From Pseudomonas nicosulfuronedens (GTDB lineage: Bacteria > Pseudomonadota > Gammaproteobacteria > Pseudomonadales > Pseudomonadaceae): DNA of 64,000 nucleotides. The notes under the pieces were generated by a model, which was not told the origin of the DNA, made no database searches, and saw only the letters and a list, made by a program, of their open reading frames with translations. Each line of letters starts with the position of its first letter. The first letter of the stretch is position 1. Made by a program: the position numbers and the translations under genes. The stretch is taken from assembly GCF_005877905.1 (NCBI RefSeq), contig NZ_SWDV01000001.1, forward strand, positions 62,001 through 126,000. Reading direction: 5' to 3'. Below are positions 1 to 12,158 of this stretch, one piece after another.

Positions 1-1
1 C

Positions 2-682
2 AACCTCATGGACCACCCCGGCACCGCCGTGCAGTTCTATGCCGACGAGAAGCTCTGGCCGGGGCGCGGGCCGCAGGAAATGACGTCCATGGTGGGCTTC
101 CGCGACGGCGCATTCCGCAGCGAGTACGCGTCGAAGAAGATCCACCTGTCCAACCTCTCGCGCACCGACCAGGTGGCTACCGAGCTGATCCGCCATGGGC
201 CGCTGCTGCTGGGCCATGACCTGGAGGCGAAGATCCGCGACCGCGCCGCGCGTTTCGTGCGCTTCGACAGCTTTCACGAAATTCTCCCGCACCCGGAGAA
301 CCGCATCGTGCCCAGCGCCACCGAGCGCGACGCCGCCGGCATCCCCAAGCCCGAATTCACCTACGCAATGGACGACTACGTGCGCAAGAGCGCGGTACAC
401 ACCCGCGAGGTCTACGCCCATGCGGCCAAGCTGCTCAATGGCGAGGAAGTGAAGTTCGACGACAGCTTCGCCAACAACAACCACATCACCGGCACCGTGC
501 TGATGGGCGCCGACCCGAAGGACTCGGTGGTGGACGCCCAGTGCCGCAGCCACGACCATCCCAACCTGTTCATCGCCAGCAGCGGCGTGATGCCCACCGT
601 CGGCTCGGTGAACTGCACGCTGACCATCGTCGCCCTGGCCCTGCGCCTGGCCGAGCACTTGAAGCGGGAGGCCAAGGCATGA
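2..682 (+). CDS. GMC-family flavoprotein dehydrogenase, C-terminal part (5' end outside window)
   Basis: The frame is open at the left edge, so only the C-terminal ~226 residues are visible. They match the C-terminal domain of GMC oxidoreductases of the gluconate/sorbitol dehydrogenase flavoprotein type: NNHITGTVLMG followed by HPNLFIASSGVMPT and SVNCTLTIVALALR, which carry the conserved active-site His and Asn region and the end of the FAD fold. The stop overlaps the start of the next gene (ATGA), a c-type cytochrome. That is the usual arrangement of membrane-bound periplasmic dehydrogenases, in which a flavoprotein passes electrons to a multiheme cytochrome and then to ubiquinone. The substrate (gluconate, a sugar alcohol or another alcohol) cannot be read from this fragment. 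A small Tat-exported subunit may lie upstream. Confidence 0.85.
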   Translation, partial: NLMDHPGTAVQFYADEKLWPGRGPQEMTSMVGFRDGAFRSEYASKKIHLSNLSRTDQVATELIRHGPLLLGHDLEAKIRDRAARFVRFDSFHEILPHPENRIVPSATERDAAGIPKPEFTYAMDDYVRKSAVHTREVYAHAAKLLNGEEVKFDDSFANNNHITGTVLMGADPKDSVVDAQCRSHDHPNLFIASSGVMPTVGSVNCTLTIVALALRLAEHLKREAKA

Positions 683-1959
683 AACCTCTCCTGCTGCTCG
701 CCCTGCTGGCCACACCACTGGCTTCCCATGCTGCCAAGGCCCTCGACCCCGCACCGGCGGAGCTGCTGCAACGGGGCGAATACCTGGCCCGCGCCGGCGA
801 CTGCGCGGCCTGCCACACCGCACCGGGCGGCAAACCCTTCGCCGGCGGGCTGCCGCTGGCCACGCCGCTGGGCGCGGTGTACTCCACCAACATCACCCCC
901 GATCCGAAGACCGGTATCGGCAGCTACAGCTACGACGACTTCGCCCGCGCTGTGCGCGAAGGCGTGGCCAAGGGCGGCACCCGGCTCTACCCGGCGATGC
1001 CTTACACCGCCTACGCGAAGATCAACGACGAGGACATGAAGGCGCTCTACGCCTGGTTCCTCGAAGGCGGCGTGCAGGCCGTCGCACAGCCCAACCAGGA
1101 TTCCGACATTGCCTGGCCGCTGGACATGCGCTGGCCGCTGGCGATCTGGAACCTGCTGTTCCACGACGACTCGGTCTACCAGGCCAATCCGAAGCAGAGC
1201 CCGGCCTGGAACCGCGGCGCCTACCTGGTCCAGGGCCTCGCCCACTGCGGTACCTGCCACACACCGCGCGGCATGGCGTTCCAGGAGAAAGCCACGGACG
1301 AGCGCACCACCGGCTTCCTCGCAGGCGCCGCGCTGGGCGGCTGGTACGCCTTCAACATCACGCCTGACACCCACAGCGGCATTGGCGGCTGGAGCGACGC
1401 GGAGATCGTCCAGTACCTCAAGACCGGCCGCGTGCCGGGCAAGGCACAGGCCGCCGGGCCCATGGCGGAGGCGGTGGAACACAGCTTCCAGTACATGACC
1501 GACGCCGATCTGCAGGCCATCGCCAGCTACCTGCGCAGCGTCCCGGAGGTCAGCGATGGCGAACGCAAGGCACGCTTCGCCTGGGGCCAGGCAGCGGATG
1601 ATGTGGTCACACTGCGCGGCCAGGACTTCGCGGCGCAAAAGAAAGATGACGGCGCGCGTCTCTACCTGGGCAATTGCGCCAGCTGCCATTCCTGGAGCGG
1701 CGAAGGGGTGAAAGATGGCTACTACCCGATGCTGCTGAAGAACAGCGCCGTCGGCGCCCTGCAGCCGGACAACCTGGTACAGGTGGTACTCGGCGGCGTG
1801 CACCGCAAGGTGGGCAACGAGGATGTGTTCATGCCTGGCTTTGCCGGCACGCTGAACGACGAGCAGATCGCCACCCTGGTGAACTACCTCACCGCGCAGT
1901 TCGGCAATCCCGACGTGAAAGTCGACAGCGCAAGAGTCGCCGAGATTCGCCAGCCCTGA
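679..1959 (+). CDS. three-heme c-type cytochrome subunit of the membrane dehydrogenase
   Basis: A 426-residue secreted cytochrome starting at the ATG that overlaps the flavoprotein stop by four bases. A signal peptide (MKPLLLLALLATPLASHAA) is followed by three CXXCH heme sites at residues 42-46 (CAACH), 190-194 (CGTCH) and 333-337 (CASCH). This is the layout of the cytochrome subunit of gluconate 2-dehydrogenase and alcohol dehydrogenase. In that family it takes electrons from the FAD subunit in the periplasm and reduces ubiquinone. A longer open frame begins near 541, but it lies inside the flavoprotein gene and lacks a leader, so the 679 start is preferred. Translational coupling with the flavoprotein is likely. 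Confidence 0.92.
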   Translation: MKPLLLLALLATPLASHAAKALDPAPAELLQRGEYLARAGDCAACHTAPGGKPFAGGLPLATPLGAVYSTNITPDPKTGIGSYSYDDFARAVREGVAKGGTRLYPAMPYTAYAKINDEDMKALYAWFLEGGVQAVAQPNQDSDIAWPLDMRWPLAIWNLLFHDDSVYQANPKQSPAWNRGAYLVQGLAHCGTCHTPRGMAFQEKATDERTTGFLAGAALGGWYAFNITPDTHSGIGGWSDAEIVQYLKTGRVPGKAQAAGPMAEAVEHSFQYMTDADLQAIASYLRSVPEVSDGERKARFAWGQAADDVVTLRGQDFAAQKKDDGARLYLGNCASCHSWSGEGVKDGYYPMLLKNSAVGALQPDNLVQVVLGGVHRKVGNEDVFMPGFAGTLNDEQIATLVNYLTAQFGNPDVKVDSARVAEIRQP

Positions 1960-2070
1960 TGCACCCACGGCGGCAGGCTGCCAGCTCCCGAAGACGGCAG
2001 CCCGTCCGCGTTGACAGCTCCCACCGGCTCGCGGAAGCTCCATTACCCACGGAGTCGCCGCGGAAAATGG

Positions 2071-4467
2071 ATGTCCATGCCTCACAAGACCAAGAAGCCT
2101 CGCTCCGCCGCTCCCGCCGCCACGCAGCCCACCGGGTTTCGTCGCACCTGGCTCGCCGCTGTCGCCGGGGCATTGCTCCTGGTCACTATCGGGGCCTGGA
2201 TCTGGGTCGAGCAGGACAGCGGCGTCCAGCTCCCCAGCGGCCACCCACCGATCCAGACCACCACGCCCAAGCCCGCTGCACCGACACCGACAGAGCAGCC
2301 CGCACAACTGGTCGATGAATCCACCTGCGCCGGCTGCCACCAATCGCAGCTCAAGGACTGGCAGGGCTCCCATCACCAGCAGGCCATGAAGCCGGCCACC
2401 GAAGGCAACGTGCTGGGTAACTTCGACGGCGTCACCTTCAAGGGCGAAACCGAGACCAGCCGGTTCTTCCGCAAGGACGGCGAGTACTGGGTCAACACGC
2501 CCGGCGCCGACGGCAAGCCGGCGGACTTCAAGGTGGCCTACACCTTCGGCTTCGAACCGCTGCAGCAGTACCTACTCGAGTATCCCGGCGGCCGCCTGCA
2601 GGCCCTCGGCGTCGCCTGGGATAGCCGCAAGCACCAGTGGTTCCAGCTGATGCCCGGCCAGCGCATCGACTTCAAGGACGAACTGCACTGGACCCGTCCC
2701 GCACAGAACGCCAACTTCATGTGCATCGAGTGTCACACCACGGGTTTCAAGCGCAATTACGACGCGAAGACCGACAGCTTCGCCAGCCACTGGAACAGCC
2801 TTGGCGTCGGCTGCCAGGCCTGTCACGGGCCGGCGTCGAAGCATCTGGAGTGGGCGCAGAAGCCCGACCGCAACGCCGCCAAGGGTTTCGATGTGCCGCT
2901 GCAGAACGCCAGCCAGAGCACCGTCGTCGAGACCTGCGCACGCTGCCACGCCCGCCGCGCTCCGCTGGCCGACGGCTACCAGAACCAGCACCGCTTCATG
3001 GACGACTACCTGCCCAGCACCCTGACCCGTGAGCTCTACGAGATCGACGGCAAGATCAAGGACGAGGTCTTCGAGTGGGGCTCCTTCACCCAGAGCAAGA
3101 TGTTCGCCAAGGGCGTGCAGTGCACCGACTGCCACAACCCCCACAGCGGCGAGCTGAAGGCGCCGGGCAACGGCGTCTGCCTGCAATGCCACAACACCTC
3201 TGGCAAGCCGGTGCGCCCGCAGATCGACGGCAAGGGCCTGCAGGCGAAGAACTACGACTCGCCCGAGCACACCCATCACCAACCCGGCACGCCCGGTGCG
3301 CAGTGCACCTCCTGCCACATGCCGGGGCGGTACTACATGGTCAACGACTACCGCCACGACCACGGTTTCACGCTGCCCAACCCCGCGCACGCGCGGCGTA
3401 TCGGCGCACCGGATGCCTGCCTGGCCTGCCACAAGGACACCCCGGCGAAGAAGATCGGCGACCAGTTCCGCCAGTGGTACGCCAGTGAGCTGCCGGTCAA
3501 GGCCAACGCCTCCAGCAATCCCGTACCGCGCTATGACGACACCCTGTGGAAAGCCCGCGGCGGCAAGCCCGGCGCCTCCCGCGCGCTGCACCTGCTGCTG
3601 GCCTCGCCCGAGCTGCCGGCGATCCGTCGCGCGACCCTGCTGGCCGAACTGCCCAGCTACCCCAGCCAGCGCTCGCTGGAACTGGTGGCCCTGAGCCTGA
3701 AAGACGTCGATCCGCTGGTACGCAACGCCGCCGTCGAAGCCCTGCCAGCGCTGGCGGGTGCCCCGCAGCAGGCCATGCTGCTGGCGCCCCTGCTCAACGA
3801 CCCGATTCGCGCCGTGCGCATCGCCGCCGCCTGGCAACTGGCGCAGCTCCCGCCGCCAGTGCGCGCCAGCGTCGGAGCCGGCCTGGGCAAGGGGCTCGAA
3901 GAATATGAGCAGGTCCAGCAAAGCCTTGCAGAACGTGCCGAGGCTAATCTCAACCTCGCCATGCTCTATCAGCAGTCCGACCGCCCCGATCAGGTGGAGC
4001 CCGCGCTGCGCGCAGCGCTCCAGCGCAACCCGGACTTCATCCCGGCCAGGGTGACCCTGATCCAGTGGCTGAGCGCCTCCGGCCGCGACGTCGATTCGCG
4101 TCAGCTGCTGGACGACAGCCTGCGCCAATACCCGACATCGGGCCTGCTGCACCACATCAAGGGGCTCGCCCTGATCCGCCAGGGTGATCGTCCCCAGGCC
4201 CTCAAGGAACTGCGTGAGGCCGTGCGCCTGGCCCCGGACGACGATCAATTGCGCTACGTACTGGCTATCGCCCTGCACGACACCGGTGACAGCGACGGCG
4301 CCTGCCATGAGCTGGAGGCCCTGTTGCAGAAACACCCGGCCAACCGCGCGGCGCGCCTGGTACTGATCGATTACCTGCGCGAATCCGGGCAGTTCCAGAA
4401 GGTCCAGCAGTTCACGGCGGAGCTTGAGCAGCAGAATCCGGACGACCCCTCGCTCAAGCGCGAGTGA
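2071..4467 (+). CDS. octaheme c-type cytochrome with HEAT-like and TPR C-terminus
   Basis: A 798-residue protein with one N-terminal membrane anchor (about residues 25-45, AAVAGALLLVTIGAWIW). Eight CXXCH sites lie between residues 86 and 454: CAGCH, CIECH, CQACH, CARCH, CTDCH, CLQCH, CTSCH and CLACH. The heme part resembles cytochrome c554/nitrite-reductase-related multiheme proteins. The remaining ~340 residues have no hemes: a HEAT-like segment (LVRNAAVEALPALAG, IRAVRIAAAWQLAQL) is followed by tetratricopeptide-like helices to the end. The anchor places the hemes in the periplasm. ATG 2071 is chosen over TTG 2011 because it puts the anchor near the N-terminus; ATG 2077 is equally possible. 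Substrate and partners are unknown. It lies about 110 bp after the dehydrogenase cytochrome, so cotranscription is possible but not shown. Confidence 0.85.
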   Translation: MSMPHKTKKPRSAAPAATQPTGFRRTWLAAVAGALLLVTIGAWIWVEQDSGVQLPSGHPPIQTTTPKPAAPTPTEQPAQLVDESTCAGCHQSQLKDWQGSHHQQAMKPATEGNVLGNFDGVTFKGETETSRFFRKDGEYWVNTPGADGKPADFKVAYTFGFEPLQQYLLEYPGGRLQALGVAWDSRKHQWFQLMPGQRIDFKDELHWTRPAQNANFMCIECHTTGFKRNYDAKTDSFASHWNSLGVGCQACHGPASKHLEWAQKPDRNAAKGFDVPLQNASQSTVVETCARCHARRAPLADGYQNQHRFMDDYLPSTLTRELYEIDGKIKDEVFEWGSFTQSKMFAKGVQCTDCHNPHSGELKAPGNGVCLQCHNTSGKPVRPQIDGKGLQAKNYDSPEHTHHQPGTPGAQCTSCHMPGRYYMVNDYRHDHGFTLPNPAHARRIGAPDACLACHKDTPAKKIGDQFRQWYASELPVKANASSNPVPRYDDTLWKARGGKPGASRALHLLLASPELPAIRRATLLAELPSYPSQRSLELVALSLKDVDPLVRNAAVEALPALAGAPQQAMLLAPLLNDPIRAVRIAAAWQLAQLPPPVRASVGAGLGKGLEEYEQVQQSLAERAEANLNLAMLYQQSDRPDQVEPALRAALQRNPDFIPARVTLIQWLSASGRDVDSRQLLDDSLRQYPTSGLLHHIKGLALIRQGDRPQALKELREAVRLAPDDDQLRYVLAIALHDTGDSDGACHELEALLQKHPANRAARLVLIDYLRESGQFQKVQQFTAELEQQNPDDPSLKRE

Positions 4468-4589
4468 CAGCTCCGACGACAGATTACTCAGAAGGCAGGA
4501 GACTCAGACGCCAGAGATTTCCGACGACAGGAGGGAACCGCGGAATATTCCGATGCTCTGAGTGGCGCGCAATCACTCAAGGAACCATC

Positions 4590-4907
4590 ATGCGTCGCCG
4601 TTTTGTCCCTGCTGTCGTAGCCCTCACTCTGCTCCCCCTCACCTGTGCCATGGCCGAAGATCGCGACTTCTGGCGCAGCGTCCTGACCTCCGGCGCGACC
4701 ACCGCCTCGAGCTACCTGACCAGCCGTGACGACCACAAGCTGATCGGTCCGGCCCAGGACGACGCCGCCAGCTTCATCGCCACCGACGGCGCCATCCGTG
4801 GCCCCTACCTGGAAGCCACGCTGCAGCAGATGCGCAGCGCCGACCCGGCCCTGGCGCAAGCCAGCGATGCCGAGCTGGCCTCGGCGATCCTCGCTACCCA
4901 GCGATGA
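4590..4907 (+). CDS. DUF2388-type small secreted protein, copy 1
   Basis: 105 residues with a signal peptide ending at AMA-ED. The mature part reads DFWRSVLTSGATTASSYLTSRDDHKL and then QDDAASFIATDGAIRGPYLEATL (given here as separate short motifs). This is the signature of the DUF2388/TIGR02448 family, which I recall as small, Pseudomonas-restricted proteins of unknown function, often in tandem. The ATG at 4590 has an AAGGA ribosome-binding site at 4579-4583 and gives a proper leader; the longer frame from 4464 does not. The next gene is a clear paralogue. No function is assigned. Confidence 0.8.
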   Translation: MRRRFVPAVVALTLLPLTCAMAEDRDFWRSVLTSGATTASSYLTSRDDHKLIGPAQDDAASFIATDGAIRGPYLEATLQQMRSADPALAQASDAELASAILATQR

Positions 4908-5019
4908 TCGAAAGCGATCTGCGCGAGCGACCGCTCGCGCAGACCGTCGCAGGAAAGTTGGAACTCCCGCCAGCCGCCGCGCCTCTCACCTGTACACGGA
5001 CCTTCCGGAGGTGTAACCG

Positions 5020-5346
5020 ATGCGTACCGCGAAACTGGCCACAGCCTTTGCCCTGATCGCCCTGCCCGTTGCGTCGGCCATGGCCGACGGCGACTTCTGG
5101 CGCGACGTCATCTCGTCCGGCGCCACCACCGCGTCGACCTACCTGACCTTCAAGCACGACAAGCTGATCGTTGCCGCCCAGGACGATGCCAGCGCCTTCG
5201 TCGCCAGTGACGGCGCGATCCGCGGCCCCTACCTGGAAGCCGCACTCACCCGCCTGCGCAGCGACGACGCGACCCTGCAGGACCGCAGCGACATGGAGCT
5301 GGCCAACGCCATCCTGACCCGCCCCGATGACGCATCCGCCCAGTGA
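5020..5346 (+). CDS. DUF2388-type small secreted protein, copy 2
   Basis: 108 residues, paralogous to the preceding gene. It has a signal peptide ending at AMA, then DFWRDVISSGATTASTYLT, an AAQDDASAFVASDGAIRGPYLEA block and a C-terminal ELANAILT motif. In place of the SRDDHKL of copy 1 it has FKHDKL. A GGAGGT ribosome-binding site lies just before the ATG. The two copies are separated by about 110 bp and probably arose by tandem duplication. The mature proteins have no cysteines and no recognisable catalytic motif, so they are likely small periplasmic proteins of unknown role. Confidence 0.8.
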   Translation: MRTAKLATAFALIALPVASAMADGDFWRDVISSGATTASTYLTFKHDKLIVAAQDDASAFVASDGAIRGPYLEAALTRLRSDDATLQDRSDMELANAILTRPDDASAQ

Positions 5347-5441
5347 CACCCAGCGGCGTGGCCCATGGCGCTCGCCGCGGGCCACGCCAGGCGGTACGGG
5401 CTGTGTTCTACTGACACTCCGCCTACGACAAGGAGTGTCCC

Positions 5442-5663
5442 ATGAACGATCCCATCCAACCGCTGAAGATCACCCTGATCCTGCTGATCGTCAGTGAAGG
5501 TTTCTGGCTGCTCAGCCGCCTCCTCAGCGTGGTCGGACTGGAAATCTACTCACTGCTGCCATCGGCCCTGTACAACCTGATCGGCATGCTCAGCAACGTG
5601 CTGATGATCGTCCTGTTCGTCCTGCTGATCCGCCTGATCGGCCGCTTGCAGCTCAAGCCCTGA
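5442..5663 (+). CDS. small two-helix membrane protein, unknown function
   Basis: 73 residues, almost entirely two hydrophobic helices (about residues 8-30 and 42-66), with a short polar N-terminus (MNDPIQPLK) and a positively charged tail (RLIGRLQLKP). A CAAGGAG ribosome-binding site precedes the ATG. It is followed by a strong intrinsic terminator shared with gcvP on the other strand. No family is recognised. It sits at the end of the left-hand plus-strand block, beside the core glycine-cleavage operon. Confidence 0.65.
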   Translation: MNDPIQPLKITLILLIVSEGFWLLSRLLSVVGLEIYSLLPSALYNLIGMLSNVLMIVLFVLLIRLIGRLQLKP

Positions 5664-5716
5664 GGCCCTCTGCCCGACCAGTTCGCTCCCACGCCGGAGC
5701 GAATCTACGAAAAACG

Positions 5717-5742
5717 AAAAAGCCGCCTTCGGGCGGCTTTTT
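5717..5742. terminator. bidirectional intrinsic terminator
   Basis: A perfect GCCGCC-TTCG-GGCGGC hairpin (5722-5737) is flanked by A5 on the left and T5 on the right, so it can end transcription from both the small membrane gene (+) and gcvP (-). Confidence 0.9.
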
Positions 5743-5758
5743 CAGTTCAGCGCACCGC

Positions 5759-8635
<2,877 letters not shown>

Positions 8636-8659
8636 GGCCACGGTCTCGAAAGGGTCGTT

Positions 8660-8695
8660 CCCTAAAAGAACAGGCCCCGACGAATCGAGGCCTGT
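8660..8695 (-). terminator. intercistronic hairpin with U-rich tail between gcvH and gcvP
   Basis: ACAGGCC (8670-8676) pairs with GGCCTGT (8689-8695), extended by CGA/TCG around a CGAA loop with one mismatch. On the minus strand it is followed at once by TCTTTTA. This is an imperfect intrinsic terminator or attenuator inside the operon; readthrough must occur for gcvP to be expressed from the gcvT promoter. Confidence 0.5.
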
Positions 8696-8710
8696 GTGTA
8701 CAGCAGTGTC

Positions 8711-9100
8711 TTACGCGTCGGCGTCGCTGGCAGCGCGGTAGCCAGCGGCGTCGAGGAGCTTGTCCAGCTCGGCCGGGTTGCTCGGCTTGAGCTTGAAGAA
8801 CCAGGAACCGTACGGGTCGTTGTTCACTTCTTCGGGGGTGTCGGCCAGCACGTCGTTGACGGCAATGACTTCACCGCCCACCGGGGCGTAGATGTCCGAG
8901 GCGGCCTTCACCGACTCGACCACACCGGCTTCCTGGCCGGCGGCGAGGGTCTTGCCCACTTCCGGCAGTTCGACGAAGACCACGTCGCCCAGGGCTTCCT
9001 GGGCATGGTCGGAGATGCCCACGGTCACGGTACCGTCGGCTTCCAGGCGCGCCCACTCGTGGCTGGCGGCGTAACGCAGGTCGGCGGGGATATTGCTCAT
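8711..9100 (-). CDS. gcvH: glycine cleavage system H protein
   Basis: 129 residues, the usual length. It is the lipoyl carrier that shuttles the aminomethyl group between GcvP and GcvT and is reoxidised by dihydrolipoamide dehydrogenase. The lipoylation motif is [11 protein letters not shown] with Lys65, preceded by [20 protein letters not shown] ribosome-binding site lies upstream of the ATG. It lies 67 bp downstream of gcvT and upstream of gcvP in one minus-strand operon. Confidence 0.97.
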   Translation of the reverse strand: MSNIPADLRYAASHEWARLEADGTVTVGISDHAQEALGDVVFVELPEVGKTLAAGQEAGVVESVKAASDIYAPVGGEVIAVNDVLADTPEEVNNDPYGSWFFKLKPSNPAELDKLLDAAGYRAASDADA

Positions 9101-9167
9101 CTTGTTGTTCCTCGGGGACTGGGCGACGGGCGGCGGTACCGCCCTCTTCTAAGTTAGATCATGCAAT

Positions 9168-10250
9168 TTAGATCAGGGCTTTGCCATGACGCACGAAATT
9201 CGGCTGAACGACGCGAACCGGGTACCACTTGCCACGGATTTCCACTTCGGCGCGATCGCCGGTGGCCGCCGGCACGCGGGCCAGGGCGATGGACTTGCCG
9301 AGCGTGGGGGAGAAGCTGCCGCTGGTGATCTCGCCTTCGCCGACACCGGCAACGCGGACCACCTGGTGGGCGCGCAGTACGCCGCGCTCTTCCAGCACCA
9401 GGCCGACCAGCTTGGGTGCATCACCGGCAGCCTTCTGCGCTTGCAGCGCCGCGCGACCGATGAAGTCGCGACCTTCGGGTTCCCAGGCGATGGTCCAGCC
9501 CATGTTGGCGGCCAGCGGGGTGACGTCTTCGTCCATGTCCTGGCCGTAGAGGTTCATCCCGGCTTCCAGGCGCAGGGTGTCGCGCGCACCCAGGCCCGCC
9601 GGGGCAATGCCGGCGCCGACCAGGTCATTGAGGAAACCTTGCGCCTCGACGGCCGGCAGCATGATCTCCAGGCCGTCCTCGCCGGTGTAGCCGGTGCGGG
9701 CGATGAACCAGTCACCGTCGGCCTTGCCCTGGAAAGGCTTGAGTTCGCGGATCAGCGCGGCGCGCGAGGGCGTGACCAGTTCGGCGGTCTTCTCGCGGGC
9801 GTTCGGGCCCTGCACGGCCAGCATCGCGAGATCCGCGCGCTCGGTCAGGGTGACGTCGAAGCCTTCGGTATGCGCCTGCATCCAGGCCATGTCCTTGTCG
9901 CGGGTGGAGGCGTTGACCACCACGCGATAACCGTACACGCCGAGGTAGACGATCAGGTCGTCGACCACCCCCCCGCGTTCGTTGAGCATGCCGCTGTACA
10001 GCGCCTTGCCCGGAACCTGAAGTCGTTCGACGTCGTTAGCCAGGAGTCGCTGCAGGTATTCCTTGGCCTGCGGACCGGTGACGTCGACCACGGTCATGTG
10101 GGAAACGTCGAACACGCCGCAATCGCGACGTACCTGGTGGTGCTCTTCGACTTGCGAACCGTAGTGCAACGGCATGTCCCAACCGCCGAAATCGACGATC
10201 TTGGCGCCGAGGGCGACGTGCAAATCATAGAGCGGCGTGCGCTGTCCCAT
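9168..10250 (-). CDS. gcvT: aminomethyltransferase, T protein of the glycine cleavage system
   Basis: 360 residues, full length. It releases ammonia from the aminomethyl-lipoyl H protein and makes 5,10-methylenetetrahydrofolate. Signatures are [25 protein letters not shown] at the N-terminus (quoted only in part), [20 protein letters not shown] and the C-terminal [10 protein letters not shown]. The start has a strong AAGGAG ribosome-binding site eight bases upstream. It is the first gene of the operon; the 112 bp before it must hold the promoter. I looked there for a glycine riboswitch and saw none. Confidence 0.97.
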   Translation of the reverse strand: MGQRTPLYDLHVALGAKIVDFGGWDMPLHYGSQVEEHHQVRRDCGVFDVSHMTVVDVTGPQAKEYLQRLLANDVERLQVPGKALYSGMLNERGGVVDDLIVYLGVYGYRVVVNASTRDKDMAWMQAHTEGFDVTLTERADLAMLAVQGPNAREKTAELVTPSRAALIRELKPFQGKADGDWFIARTGYTGEDGLEIMLPAVEAQGFLNDLVGAGIAPAGLGARDTLRLEAGMNLYGQDMDEDVTPLAANMGWTIAWEPEGRDFIGRAALQAQKAAGDAPKLVGLVLEERGVLRAHQVVRVAGVGEGEITSGSFSPTLGKSIALARVPAATGDRAEVEIRGKWYPVRVVQPNFVRHGKALI

Positions 10251-10362
10251 GGGTGTTCTCCTTCCGGGCGAGGCGGGTGCGGAGCGCGAGTACGGCCCGC
10301 ACGAAACGCGCGCATTGTAGTCGCATGGCCGGACTCTGGACAGCTTGTCCGACGGCCGATTC

Positions 10363-11982
10363 TCAGGGCCGGGAAGAACCGCTCTGGCGTGCGGAGCGAC
10401 GGATCAGGCCGATCACCGGGAACAGGCCCACCAGCACCAGCGTCAGCGCCGGCAGTGCGGCGCGCGCCCATTCGCCCTCGCTGGTCATCTCGAAGACGCG
10501 TACGGCCAGGGTGTCCCAGCCGAATGGACGCATCAGCAGGGTTGCCGGCATCTCCTTGAGTACGTCGACGAACACCAGCAACGAGGCGCTCAGCGCACCC
10601 GGCACCAGCAGCGGCAGGTAGACGCGGAAGAACAGGCCGGCGCCGCCGACCCCCAGGCTGCGGGAAGCTTCCGGTAGCGACGGGCGAATTCTGGCTAATG
10701 CGCCTTCCAGCGGGTTGTAGGCCACCGCCATGAAGCGGATCAGATAGGCCACCAGCAACGCCCCGATACTGCCCAGCAATAGCGGCTTGCCGGCGCCGCC
10801 CAGGGCGCTGGAGAGCGGGATCACCGCATGATTGTCCAGCCAGCTGAAGGCCAGCATGATCGCCACCGCCAGTACCGAGCCGGGCAGCGCATAGCCGAGA
10901 TTGGCAATGCCCACCGCCGAGCGTACCGCCGGCGTCGGTGACACGCGTCGGGCAAAGGCCAGCAGCAGCGCCACGGCAACCGTCAGCACCGCCGCGAAGC
11001 CGCCCAGGTAGAGGCTGTGCAGGATCAGGCCCCAGTAGCGCTCGTCGAGATCGAAGCGTCCCTTCTGCCAGACCCAGACCAGCAGTTGCAGCACCGGGAT
11101 GACAAAGGCACAGGCGAATACCAGCAGGCACCAGGCACTGGCGGCGAAGGCCTTCCAGCCATGCAGCCGGTACAGCGCCGCGCCACGCGGACGTTCATTG
11201 GGCACGCTGCTGCGACCACGGCTGTAGCGCTCGCCCAGCAGCACCAGCATGACGAACAGCAGCAGCAGGCTGGCCAGTTGGGTGGCGCTGGAGAGGCTGT
11301 AGAAGCCGTACCAGGTCTTGTAGACGGCGGTGGTGAAGGTATCGAAGTTGAACACCGAGACGGTGCCGAAATCCGCCAGGGTCTCCATGATTGCCAGCGC
11401 CAGCCCGGCGCCGATAGCCGGCCGCGCCATCGGCAGGGCGACACGCCAGAAGGCCGCCAGCGGCGACAACCCGAGCACCCGCGCCGCCTCCATCAGTCCG
11501 CGCCCCTGGGCGAGGAAGGCGGTACGCGCGAGCAGGTAGACGTAGGGATAGAAGACCAGTACCAGTACCGTGATGACCCCGCCGGTAGAGCGCACGCGAG
11601 GCAGCCGCAGGCCGCTGCCGAACCACTCACGCAGCAGTGTCTGCACGGGGCCGGAGAAGTCCAGCAGGCCGACGAAGACGAACGCCAGCACATAGGCCGG
11701 CACCGCGAAGGGCAGCATCAGCGCCCAGTCCAGCCAACGCCGGCCGGGGAATTCGCAGAGGCTGGTGAGCCAGGCGAGGCTGACGCCCAGCACGGTCACG
11801 CCAACACCCACGCCAGCCACTAGCACCAGGGTATTTCCCAACAGCCGGGCCATCTGGGTTTCCCAAAGGTGCGACCAGATCTCGCGGTCGATTTCGGCCC
11901 AGCTCAGCAGCAGGACGCTGATGGGCAGCAGGACCAGCGCGGCGACAGCGAAAGTGATGGGGTACCAGCGGTTGGTGCGCAT
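10363..11982 (-). CDS. ferric-iron type ABC transporter permease (FbpB-like, two fused domains)
   Basis: 539 residues with about twelve membrane helices, arranged as two six-helix permease halves. Each half carries the cytoplasmic EAA-type loop ([21 protein letters not shown] and [21 protein letters not shown], partly quoted) that contacts the ATPase. This duplicated architecture is typical of the FbpB/SfuB/HitB family. The matching periplasmic binding protein is encoded 0.5 kb away on the same strand. No ATPase gene lies in the cluster, so one must be supplied from elsewhere. A small secreted-protein gene on the opposite strand separates it from the binding-protein gene, an unusual break. 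Confidence 0.9.
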   Translation of the reverse strand: MRTNRWYPITFAVAALVLLPISVLLLSWAEIDREIWSHLWETQMARLLGNTLVLVAGVGVGVTVLGVSLAWLTSLCEFPGRRWLDWALMLPFAVPAYVLAFVFVGLLDFSGPVQTLLREWFGSGLRLPRVRSTGGVITVLVLVFYPYVYLLARTAFLAQGRGLMEAARVLGLSPLAAFWRVALPMARPAIGAGLALAIMETLADFGTVSVFNFDTFTTAVYKTWYGFYSLSSATQLASLLLLFVMLVLLGERYSRGRSSVPNERPRGAALYRLHGWKAFAASAWCLLVFACAFVIPVLQLLVWVWQKGRFDLDERYWGLILHSLYLGGFAAVLTVAVALLLAFARRVSPTPAVRSAVGIANLGYALPGSVLAVAIMLAFSWLDNHAVIPLSSALGGAGKPLLLGSIGALLVAYLIRFMAVAYNPLEGALARIRPSLPEASRSLGVGGAGLFFRVYLPLLVPGALSASLLVFVDVLKEMPATLLMRPFGWDTLAVRVFEMTSEGEWARAALPALTLVLVGLFPVIGLIRRSARQSGSSRP

Positions 11983-12158
11983 GCGTTGCGTTTTTCCAGG
12001 AAATCAGCAGGTGCTTGTGGGAAATATCGCCGAATCGATGACGGAAACTTCTCTCATTGAAATCGAATTCGCCTGATCCTCACGCAGCAGGGATAAAGCG
12101 CAAGGTAGAGCGGTCGAATCGGCCACTTTGCCATTTCAACCTGCCAAGGAAAAAGCCC

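Noticed and set aside
412-2376. A 654-codon open frame on the minus strand across the dehydrogenase cytochromes
   Set aside because: It is antisense to genes with clear heme motifs. High GC creates long opposite-strand frames here; no family motif or ribosome-binding site supports it.
5711-5745. Possible small RNA at the hairpin beside gcvP
   Set aside because: The A5-hairpin-T5 layout between converging genes is fully explained by a shared terminator.
10251-10362. Possible glycine riboswitch upstream of gcvT
   Set aside because: The 112-bp leader has none of the conserved glycine aptamer core sequences, and it is too short for a tandem aptamer plus expression platform.
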